Made by a program: the position numbers and the translations under genes
Notes under the pieces: model-generated
What the model saw: the letters and a program-made list of their open reading frames with translations, nothing else
Told to the model about the DNA's origin: nothing
Database searches by the model: none
Shown: positions 1-5,558 of the stretch, piece after piece
Position numbering within the stretch: the first letter of the stretch is position 1
Layout: the number at the start of each line of letters is the position of its first letter
From: Hyphomicrobiales bacterium
GTDB lineage: Bacteria; Pseudomonadota; Alphaproteobacteria; Rhizobiales; Aestuariivirgaceae
Assembly (NCBI GenBank): GCA_014380505.1
Contig: JACMJT010000272.1
Location: 1 to 6,166 of the forward strand
Direction: 5' to 3'
DNA length: 6,166 nt

Positions 1-270
1 CCACATAGGTAGCAGTGTAAAAGAAACTGTGGCTATCACCGAGCCACACCTGGAAACGGGTATCAAGCACAAACAATGACCTATGAGACGCTGTCCAACG
101 GCCTGATACACCGGACAACACTAACCTGCTTTCCCTTCCGGAGTGGACGATCAACCACCTAGCAAATCTAAAAACCTATGTCAAGGAATATTTAGCCAGC
201 TCATAAATTTGGTTTCTGCATACTATATATTGCGTCCTCTGCGATTCTAGGCCATAAATGTGGTAATGAT
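1..270. other. Unassigned left-edge region upstream of the RT module
   Basis: I cannot name a gene here. On the plus strand a frame open from the left edge (2-79) ends in TGA and gives 25 residues containing 'SSVKETVAITEPHLETG'. An ATG at 76 overlaps that stop and opens only 28 codons, to 162. On the minus strand a frame is open from about 169 to the left edge and includes 'DTRFQVWLGDSHSFFYTATYV'-like sequence. Any of these could be the edge of a gene or insertion-sequence remnant cut by the window, but none has a clear ribosome binding site. Positions 163-270 are AT-rich compared with what follows. TATATT at 226-231 is a possible -10 element, but I see no good -35 at 16-18 nt spacing. A promoter for the downstream module plausibly lies here, though this is inference only. 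Confidence 0.3.
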
Positions 271-389
271 CATTTGCGTTGTGCGCCGGGGCGATCAGGG
301 AGACCTGGGAGCTTTGGGCAGAATGCAGCGGCGAGGCGCAAGTCTCGATTGAGCGGACCGGGCCTGATGGTACCTTCGCTGTGAACAGA
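271..389 (+). repeat. Direct repeat copy 1 (119 bp) upstream of the RT
   Basis: This segment recurs at 622-740 without indels, matching at 115 of 119 positions. The four differences are at 273 (t/c), 302 (g/c), 308 (g/c) and 309 (g/a). It starts near 'ttgcgttgtgcgccgg' and ends in 'gctgtgaacaga'. Complementary segments suggest RNA structure: 282-287 with 335-340 (tgcgcc/ggcgca), 294-299 with 363-368 (atcagg/cctgat), and 300-304 with 342-346 (gagac/gtctc). The first two pairings interleave, so they could form a pseudoknot or be alternatives. The repeat does not look like a terminal inverted repeat or a CRISPR repeat. Identity and coordinates are seen directly; an RNA role is inferred. Confidence 0.93.
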
Positions 390-743
390 CCTGACACGTC
401 TGATTTGACTACAGTCGTATCCTTGTCGTTCAGTGGCACCTGTTGGGCGGCTGGTAGAATTTATTTATCGGACGGGAAGGGGCGGAGATCGCAGCACTTG
501 CCGACGAACCCAAAAACGCTAGGGTCATCGGGGAGAACAAGTAATGCGCGCTTCATGCAAAAACGTGCCAGTTCGGCACGGCACTGCGGGCCAGGCCAAC
601 GGCTTTCGCTTGCGGTACTGACACTTGCGTTGTGCGCCGGGGCGATCAGGGACACCTGCAAGCTTTGGGCAGAATGCAGCGGCGAGGCGCAAGTCTCGAT
701 TGAGCGGACCGGGCCTGATGGTACCTTCGCTGTGAACAGATGA
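279..743 (+). CDS. Hypothetical 154-aa frame spanning both repeats; coding doubtful
   Basis: A TTG at 279 opens 154 codons ending in TGA at 741-743, one base before the RT's ATG at 745. Each repeat contributes the same peptide ('LWAECSGEAQVSIERTGPDG' core) in the same frame, near residues 2-37 and 119-154. I recognise no domain, and no convincing Shine-Dalgarno sequence precedes the TTG. Against coding: the three differences falling within the frame all change the amino acid (E to D, W to C, E to K), there are no synonymous changes, and the opposite strand is largely open as well. For coding: the frame is kept across a 351-bp period, and its stop is positioned as in a translationally coupled pair with the RT. 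A non-coding structured RNA is at least as likely. Confidence 0.22.
   Translation: MCAGAIRETWELWAECSGEAQVSIERTGPDGTFAVNRPDTSDLTTVVSLSFSGTCWAAGRIYLSDGKGRRSQHLPTNPKTLGSSGRTSNARFMQKRASSARHCGPGQRLSLAVLTLALCAGAIRDTCKLWAECSGEAQVSIERTGPDGTFAVNR
390..621. other. Spacer between the two direct repeats
   Basis: This 232-bp stretch separates the repeats and makes the repeat period 351 bp, a multiple of three, so a plus-strand frame stays open through it. Much of the minus strand is also open (461-769 antisense), so open frames alone are weak evidence of coding. It contains one perfect small hairpin at 564-580. I recognise no known RNA family or protein domain. The spacer could be part of a structured transcript leading into the RT, or the middle of the 154-codon frame described separately. 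Confidence 0.5.
564..580 (+). ncRNA. Small perfect hairpin between the repeats
   Basis: The arms cgtgcc (564-569) and ggcacg (575-580) pair perfectly around a 5-nt loop, agttc. No T-run follows, so it is not an intrinsic terminator on the plus strand. It sits about 40 nt before repeat copy 2 and could be one stem of a larger leader RNA for the RT. A 6-bp stem can arise by chance in sequence of this composition. Confidence 0.3.
622..740 (+). repeat. Direct repeat copy 2 (119 bp) abutting the RT start
   Basis: This is the second copy of the segment at 271-389, offset by exactly 351 bp. It ends 4 nt before the RT's ATG at 745, so it must form the RT's translation-initiation leader. Its differences from copy 1 change the possible folding. 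Here ctgca (656-660) can pair with tgcag (675-679), a helix copy 1 cannot form. The gagac/gtctc pairing of copy 1 is disrupted, because gagac becomes gacac. The 633-638/686-691 and 645-650/714-719 complementarities are kept. It may be an autoregulatory site or a template RNA for the RT, or simply a duplication; this is inference. Confidence 0.93.
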
Positions 744-744
744 G

Positions 745-2064
745 ATGTCAGACGGGTTAGGATTGCCAACAGGGCCTAAGGACAAAAGAATTTCGAATTT
801 CGCCGCGCAAGTACGGCGAACCAAAGTGCTTGAGCGAGCGTGGACTGCCATTCAACGGAATGCACGAAATTCAAAGTCCCCCGGTACAAGAAAAGAGATT
901 GCCGAATTCTCCAAGGACCATACAACAAATCTTCGTCGAATAGCTCGTCATCTGAGAGAAAAAAGATTCATTTTCCCTCCGGCGCGCGGCGTGAAAATTC
1001 CCAAAGATAAAAAAGACAAGTCTAATTTCCGCCCGCTTGTTGTAGCGAGAGTTGAGTCGCGGGTCGTCCAACGCGCGATCCATGATGTACTAGTGACAAT
1101 TCCCGCAATTCAGAAATTTGTGCAAACACCATTCAGTTTTGGCGGTGTCAAGAAGGTCAGTGGCAACAAAATGGCAGCAGTACCTGCTGCCATTAAAGCC
1201 GTTCTGGATGCAATAGGTTTCGGAAGTAGTTTTGTCATTCGTTCGGACATTGCAAACTTTTTCACTCGCATTCCCAAGACTGAGGTCACCAAGATCGTGG
1301 CAAATGCCGTGAACGAGCGCGAATTCATGGAGCTGTTTACTCGCGCAATTACAGTCGAACTAGAAAATATGGCACAGTTACGGGAGCACGCGCATGCGTT
1401 TCCCATTGAAGACATTGGAGTGGCGCAAGGAAATTCTCTCTCGCCCCTACTTGGTAATCTCATTTTATACAAGTTTGATCTGGAGCTGAACAAAGATGCT
1501 GATGTCCGGTGCATTCGCTATATCGACGACTTTATAATCTTGGCACCAAATAAGCAGGTTGCAGAGAACACTTTCGCAAAAGCCCTGCACTTGCTCAAGA
1601 ATCTTGGCATGACCGTATCCAGCTCAAAAACCCAAAGAGCCACAACAGCGGAAGGCTTCGAATTCCTCGGTATTCAACTCTCCAATGGGTTCATCCGGCC
1701 TAGCCGGAAAGCGCAAGAGAGAGTGATCGCTTCAATTGAAGAGACCTTCAAGGAAAGCCAGGACGCTTTTCGAAACTACTTCAAAAACGGCGAATTTTTT
1801 AGGCAGCATTCGCTACTGGAAACTCTTGGAACCGTCAGCGGCATCATGCAAGGTTGGGGGAAGCACTACCGCTTTTGCAATGACACAATTGTCTTTCAAA
1901 AATTGGACCAGCGTATCGAATTGCTATTGCGCGAATATTTATCAAGATATGGGGACGGACGAAAAAGTGCTGACGAGGCCGGTCGTTGGCGCCTCCTTGG
2001 TTTGGAAGCATTGGCGAAGATCGAGCGAGAGCCCTTCGACTGGCCTAAGAAACCACAGAATTGA
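745..2064 (+). CDS. Stand-alone group II intron-like reverse transcriptase (YIDD type)
   Basis: This gene encodes a 439-aa RNA-directed DNA polymerase. Blocks in order are: RT0/1-like 'VKIPKDKKDKSNFRPL' (83-98), RT2 around 'RVVQRAIHDVL' (106-116), 'PFSFGG' (129-134), RT3 'RSDIANFF' with the first catalytic Asp at 168, RT5 'GVAQGNSLSPLLGN' (225-238), RT6 'YIDDF' (259-263) with catalytic Asp 261 and 262, and RT7 'FEFLGIQLS' (305-313). Residues about 355-402, including 'GWGKHYRFCN', resemble the group II maturase thumb (domain X). No C-terminal HNH endonuclease or Cys pair follows. The QGxxLSP block differs from the DGR form, and retron NAxxH and VTG motifs are absent. No intron domain V was found around it. 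This fits a group II-like (G2L) cellular RT; G2L4 enzymes also have YIDD and work in DNA break repair. Assignment to that clade is inference. ATG 745 is the first in-frame start after an upstream TGA at 733. The ribosome binding site is weak, and the start lies one base after a preceding stop. Confidence 0.9.
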   Translation: MSDGLGLPTGPKDKRISNFAAQVRRTKVLERAWTAIQRNARNSKSPGTRKEIAEFSKDHTTNLRRIARHLREKRFIFPPARGVKIPKDKKDKSNFRPLVVARVESRVVQRAIHDVLVTIPAIQKFVQTPFSFGGVKKVSGNKMAAVPAAIKAVLDAIGFGSSFVIRSDIANFFTRIPKTEVTKIVANAVNEREFMELFTRAITVELENMAQLREHAHAFPIEDIGVAQGNSLSPLLGNLILYKFDLELNKDADVRCIRYIDDFIILAPNKQVAENTFAKALHLLKNLGMTVSSSKTQRATTAEGFEFLGIQLSNGFIRPSRKAQERVIASIEETFKESQDAFRNYFKNGEFFRQHSLLETLGTVSGIMQGWGKHYRFCNDTIVFQKLDQRIELLLREYLSRYGDGRKSADEAGRWRLLGLEALAKIEREPFDWPKKPQN

Positions 2065-2129
2065 CCTTCTCTAACAGGGCTGAACGGCGACGCTGGATGT
2101 TGACGAACTTGGCTGGCCGAAGCAACTAC

Positions 2130-2183
2130 GGTGAGCAGCTTGGACGCAAAAAGCTCGGCCGGACGTCCGTGACTAAGCTCACC
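2130..2183. terminator. Inverted repeat between convergent RT and mscS; possible bidirectional terminator
   Basis: ggtgagc (2130-2136) is the exact reverse complement of gctcacc (2177-2183). Inside it, ggacg (2142-2146) pairs with cgtcc (2164-2168) across a loop that includes 'caaaaagctc'. The right arm overlaps the mscS stop codon (2179-2181). No clear T-run follows on either strand, so it is not a classic intrinsic terminator, but its position between two convergent 3' ends suits transcription termination or 3'-end protection. It does not fit group II intron domain V: the AGC/GTT catalytic stem and 34-nt geometry are missing. Confidence 0.35.
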
Positions 2184-3252
2184 TCAAATTGCTCTTCGGA
2201 AACAGCACTTGATTGGGTTTTGCATTCAGTCGCTTCAACATTTCCTGGATCAGCCGCGTTTTGGTGCGGCCCGCTTCCTTGGGCGGCACGATGTAACGCA
2301 CTATGGCCTCGAGCCAGGTGTTTTCACTGACGCGAAAATGAACGACGGGATGCTCCTTCACTTCGAGTTCGTCCACCGGTGTTCCCGACAGGATGCGCTT
2401 ATAGACCTTCACCTTCTCGCTCATGATGTCGCCGATCTGCTCGGCAACGACTTCTTTCATCGTTTTCGCCACAAATTCCAGATCGCTTTCATACGCGATC
2501 TGGAACTTGATTTCGTTCCAGATATACGGAAACAGCGGCCAGGAATAGTTGAACACCGGTGTGTCAAAGACGGTGGAGTTCGGAAACTTGATGACTCGTC
2601 CGCTGGGATGATCGGTCCAAAGATATTCGCCGCCAAATTCCCATAACGTCGTGTCGAGATAGCTGACATCAATGACATCGCCATGAGCGTCACCGATGCG
2701 AATGCGGTCGCCAACGCGATAAGGCGCCCGGGCCAAAATATAAATCCACGCAATAAAACTGGAAATCGGCATTTGCAGCGCAAAACCGAGAATCAGTGAA
2801 ATCAGGCCGAGCGAAACAACGGCGGTGTACCAGTTCGCAAATAAAACCGAAATGGCCACGAAGACGACGGCTACCACGACGACCAATCGAAAGATGCGTT
2901 TCAGATTAAAACGCGAAACACGATTGGGAATTGGGCCAATGAGAAAAACTTCGATAGCCTTCGCCACAGTCAGCATGACGAAAATGAGAAGGCCGCCCTT
3001 AACGTAATTCAGAACGCGGCCGCGGACATGTGCATCAAGCCATTCTTCGCGCGAATTGATCAGGACCTGGACACCAAAAAGAAGCAAGGCGGCGGCGGCG
3101 AAACCAACCATCCACCAGATGTCTTCCTTGCTGAAGCGGGATTTTTCCTCGAGCTTGTCCGCCTTCTGTTGAATAGTTTTTGGATTGGCTGTCTCTTGCG
3201 CGGCCCGTTCGAGCCGGGAAAGGTTCTCTTGTTCTTCAGCGCGCTTTTCCAT
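2179..3252 (-). CDS. MscS-family mechanosensitive ion channel
   Basis: This gene encodes a 357-aa inner-membrane channel that probably opens under membrane tension to release ions and small solutes during osmotic downshock. The first 40 or so residues are charged and helical, possibly a coiled coil, with no signal peptide. Membrane segments are predicted near 46-65, 84-106 and 118-140. A glycine/alanine-bearing pore-type helix follows near 143-172 ('SLGLISLILGFALQMP'). The MscS beta domain follows: 'YRVGDRIRIGDAHGDVIDV' (178-196) and the conserved 'KFPNSTVFDTPVFNYS' (222-237), then the alpha/beta vestibule region to the end. The 'FGGEYLWTDHPSGR' stretch (206-219) between these blocks is longer than in E. 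coli MscS. ATG 3252 is the first start after an in-frame TAA; the ribosome binding site is weak. It follows folC on the same strand after 89 nt and converges with the RT. Its exact MscS subtype is not settled, so no symbol is given. Confidence 0.9.
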   Translation of the reverse strand: MEKRAEEQENLSRLERAAQETANPKTIQQKADKLEEKSRFSKEDIWWMVGFAAAALLLFGVQVLINSREEWLDAHVRGRVLNYVKGGLLIFVMLTVAKAIEVFLIGPIPNRVSRFNLKRIFRLVVVVAVVFVAISVLFANWYTAVVSLGLISLILGFALQMPISSFIAWIYILARAPYRVGDRIRIGDAHGDVIDVSYLDTTLWEFGGEYLWTDHPSGRVIKFPNSTVFDTPVFNYSWPLFPYIWNEIKFQIAYESDLEFVAKTMKEVVAEQIGDIMSEKVKVYKRILSGTPVDELEVKEHPVVHFRVSENTWLEAIVRYIVPPKEAGRTKTRLIQEMLKRLNAKPNQVLFPKSNLR

Positions 3253-3341
3253 GGTTTCACCACTTCTTTACAAGTACCTCATCTACGCCGTTTGCCTTAT
3301 AACTCCGATTCAAATTGCTCAGCGCAAACCTCGAAGGGAGG

Positions 3342-4637
3342 CTAACTCTGTCCATGCGCCGCCAGCACGTGGCCGGCGAGGTAGAGGGAGCCGCAGATGA
3401 GGATGCGGGGAGCCGGCGTTACCAGCGAGGCTTGGCGGAGGGCGGCTTCGAGGGTTGATGCGGTTTCGGCGGGGAGGCCCTTGGCTCTGGCGGCTTCGGC
3501 CAGGGTTTCGGCGGCAACCGCGTTTTCCTCGCCCGGAATGGTGAGGGCGACGACGCGGTGGGCCATGCCGGCGAAGGCGCCGATGAATTGGCCCGCATCC
3601 TTGGTGTTGAGCATGCCCCAGATGAGCACAAGCGGGCGCGAGTGGCGGTCGTTGAGATCGGAGAAGGCCTGGGCCAGCACGCGGCCAGCCGATGGATTAT
3701 GCCCGCCGTCGAGCCACAGTTCGGCATCGGCCGCGACATGGGGCGACAGCGCGCCTGTGCCCAGGCGCTGCATTCTGGCGGGCCATGTCACGGATTTGAG
3801 CCCAAGCGCTACGTGGGCTTCGGCTACTCGGGGATCGGCAAGCTCGCGGACGCTGGCCACCGCATTGCCGGCATTGTCGATCTGGTGGCGGCCTTGCAAA
3901 TGCGGAACGGGGAGATCGAGCAGGCCCGCCTCATCCTGAAACACCAGGCGGCCATGCTGCTCGAAGCTTTGCCAATCCTGATTGGCGATTTGAAGCGGCG
4001 CTCCCACGCGCGCGGCCACGCGCTCGATCTCGGCGCGGGCTTCATCGGGCTGGGCGCCCACGATGGCGGGAACGCCGCGCTTCAGGATGCCCGCCTTCTC
4101 GTGGGCAATCGCCGTTAGCGTGTCGCCGAGATATTGCTGGTGATCGTAATCGATGGTGGTGATGACCGAAAGGCGCGGGGCCGCGATGACATTGGTGGCA
4201 TCGAGCCTGCCGCCCAGGCCCACTTCGAGAATGAGATAATCGGCGGGCTCCCGGGCGAAGGCCAGGAAGGCCGCCGCCGTGGTGATCTCGAAGAAGGTGA
4301 TGGTGTGGCCGCCATTGGCCTGCTCGCATTCTTCCAGCAGGGTTGAGAGAGCGTCTTCCGCGATGAGCTCACCGCCCACGCGGATGCGCTCGTGGAACTT
4401 CACCAGATGGGGCGAGGTGTAGCAATGGACCTTGAGGCGGGCCGCCTCGAGAATGGCGCGGAGGATGGCGACCGTCGAGCCCTTGCCGTTGGTGCCCGCC
4501 ACATGGATGACCGGCGGCAGTTTCGTTTGCGGGTTGCCCAGCACCGCGAGGATGCGCCACATGCGCTCGAGGCTCAAATCGATGATCTTGGGATGCAGCG
4601 TGAGAAGCCGCGTCAGGATGGCGTCGCTTGGGGGCAA
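3342..4637 (-). CDS. folC: Bifunctional folylpolyglutamate synthase / dihydrofolate synthase
   Basis: This 431-aa cytoplasmic Mur-ligase-family enzyme adds glutamate to dihydropteroate and to folates, using ATP. The P-loop 'GTNGKGS' is at 48-54. It is followed by 'TSPHLVKFHERI' (74-85), 'FFEITTAAAF' (115-124), 'LEVGLGGRLDATN' (137-149), 'TIDYDHQQYLGDT' (161-173) and 'AHEKAGILK' (178-186) with the lysine expected to be carbamylated, then 'LQGRHQIDNAGNA' (247-259), 'WPARMQRL' (285-292) and the C-terminal-domain 'LDGGHNPSAG' (309-318). Length is normal and no motif is missing. The start appears to be TTG at 4637, only 6 nt past the accD TAA and in the same frame as accD, so no earlier start is possible in that frame. 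No clear Shine-Dalgarno is visible, which suggests translation coupled to accD. The trpA-accD-folC order, as I recall it, is common in alphaproteobacteria. Confidence 0.96.
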   Translation of the reverse strand: MPPSDAILTRLLTLHPKIIDLSLERMWRILAVLGNPQTKLPPVIHVAGTNGKGSTVAILRAILEAARLKVHCYTSPHLVKFHERIRVGGELIAEDALSTLLEECEQANGGHTITFFEITTAAAFLAFAREPADYLILEVGLGGRLDATNVIAAPRLSVITTIDYDHQQYLGDTLTAIAHEKAGILKRGVPAIVGAQPDEARAEIERVAARVGAPLQIANQDWQSFEQHGRLVFQDEAGLLDLPVPHLQGRHQIDNAGNAVASVRELADPRVAEAHVALGLKSVTWPARMQRLGTGALSPHVAADAELWLDGGHNPSAGRVLAQAFSDLNDRHSRPLVLIWGMLNTKDAGQFIGAFAGMAHRVVALTIPGEENAVAAETLAEAARAKGLPAETASTLEAALRQASLVTPAPRILICGSLYLAGHVLAAHGQS

Positions 4638-4643
4638 GGGAGA

Positions 4644-5558
4644 TTATTGCGCGGCTTCGGCTTGAACGGCTGGAACCAGCGCTGCGCCATTGAGAGCGGG
4701 AAGCTCCGGCGCTTTCATCAGCATGCGGGCGATGCGGCTCACCGTCTCGCGCATCTGGTGGCGATGCACCACCATATCCTCCATGCCGTGCTCTTCGAGA
4801 TATTCAGCACGCTGGAAACCGGCGGGGAGCTTCTCGCGGATCGTCTGCTCGATAACGCGCTGGCCGGCGAAACCGATGAGAGCACCCGGCTCGGAAATCT
4901 GGATGTCGCCGAGCATGGCATAGGAGGCGGTGACGCCGCCCGTGGTCGGATGGGTGAGCACGACGATGTAGGGGAGCTTGGCGAGGCGGAGTTCCTGCAC
5001 GGCGACCGTGGTGCGCGGCAATTGCATGAGCGAGAGCACGCCCTCCTGCATGCGGGCGCCGCCGGAGGAGACGAAGAAGACGAAGGGAGTCTTGCGTTCC
5101 ACAGCGGCGCGCATGGCGGCGATGATGGCTTCGCCCGCGGCCATGCCAAGCGAGCCGCCCATGAAGGCGAAATCCTGGACGGCGATGACGATGGGGAGTT
5201 CATCGAGCGTACCGTGGCCGGCGAGAATGGCATCCTCCGCACCGGTTTTCTGGCGGGCTTCCTTCAGGCGATCGGCATATTTGCGCTCGTCGCGGAATTT
5301 GAGCGGATCATGGGGTGCCGCGGGCATGGCGATTTTTTCGTAGGCGCCGTTATCGAACATGGATTGAAGGCGCACTTCCGGCGCCATGCGCATGTGATAG
5401 CCGGAGCCGGGGATGACGAACTGGTTGGCCTCGAGATCCTTGTAGAAGACCATCTGGCCCGAATCCGGGTCCTTGATCCACATGTTCTCGGGAACCTCGC
5501 GCTTGACGCCGAGGATCGAGCGGATTTTCGGGCGGACGAAATTCTTGATCCAGTTCAA
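4644..5558 (-). CDS. accD: Acetyl-CoA carboxylase carboxyltransferase subunit beta
   Basis: This 304-aa beta subunit works with AccA to transfer carboxyl from carboxybiotin to acetyl-CoA, making malonyl-CoA for fatty-acid synthesis in the cytoplasm. Family blocks are '[11 protein letters not shown]' (2-12), 'GYHMRM' (53-58), 'DPLKFRD' (84-90), '[15 protein letters not shown]' (130-144), '[16 protein letters not shown]' (164-179), '[16 protein letters not shown]' (203-218) and '[11 protein letters not shown]'-like sequence (232-242). The four zinc-ribbon cysteines of E. coli AccD are replaced here (Asp30, Ser33, Ile49, Ser52), and the protein has no cysteine at all. The start is TTG at 5556-5558, preceded by GAGGA (complement of 5566-5570) at 7-nt spacing. 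The alternative is a longer upstream frame, but that reads antisense-like sequence through trpA and lacks family similarity. The TTG overlaps the trpA stop as TTGA, so translation is probably coupled. Confidence 0.96.
   Translation of the reverse strand: MNWIKNFVRPKIRSILGVKREVPENMWIKDPDSGQMVFYKDLEANQFVIPGSGYHMRMAPEVRLQSMFDNGAYEKIAMPAAPHDPLKFRDERKYADRLKEARQKTGAEDAILAGHGTLDELPIVIAVQDFAFMGGSLGMAAGEAIIAAMRAAVERKTPFVFFVSSGGARMQEGVLSLMQLPRTTVAVQELRLAKLPYIVVLTHPTTGGVTASYAMLGDIQISEPGALIGFAGQRVIEQTIREKLPAGFQRAEYLEEHGMEDMVVHRHQMRETVSRIARMLMKAPELPALNGAALVPAVQAEAAQ

Noticed and set aside
271..740. Template/variable repeat pair of a diversity-generating retroelement
   Set aside because: The repeat differences are t/c, g/c, g/c and g/a. 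Two g/c changes involve no adenine on either strand, and many adenines are identical. The RT has QGNSLSP, not the altered DGR motif, and there is no variable target gene or Avd gene.
176..769. Minus-strand frames of 87 and 102 codons across the two repeats
   Set aside because: They mirror the plus-strand frame over the same repeat, have no recognisable domain or ribosome binding site, and the second runs into the RT coding sequence.
622..2064. Retron (msr-msd plus RT)
   Set aside because: The RT lacks the retron NAxxH and VTG signatures and carries a maturase-like thumb instead. I could not find flanking a1/a2 inverted repeats with a branching G in the leader.
281..2183. Complete mobile group II intron
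   Set aside because: No domain V (34-nt AGC/GTT hairpin) or domain VI with a bulged A is visible between 2065 and 2183, and the RT has no HNH domain. GTGCG at 281 and 632 is suggestive but not enough.
3253..3341. Promoter for mscS in the gap after folC
   Set aside because: On the minus strand TATAAG is present, but the nearest -35-like TTGAAT is only 6 nt away and nothing at 16-18 nt matches, so I do not call a promoter.
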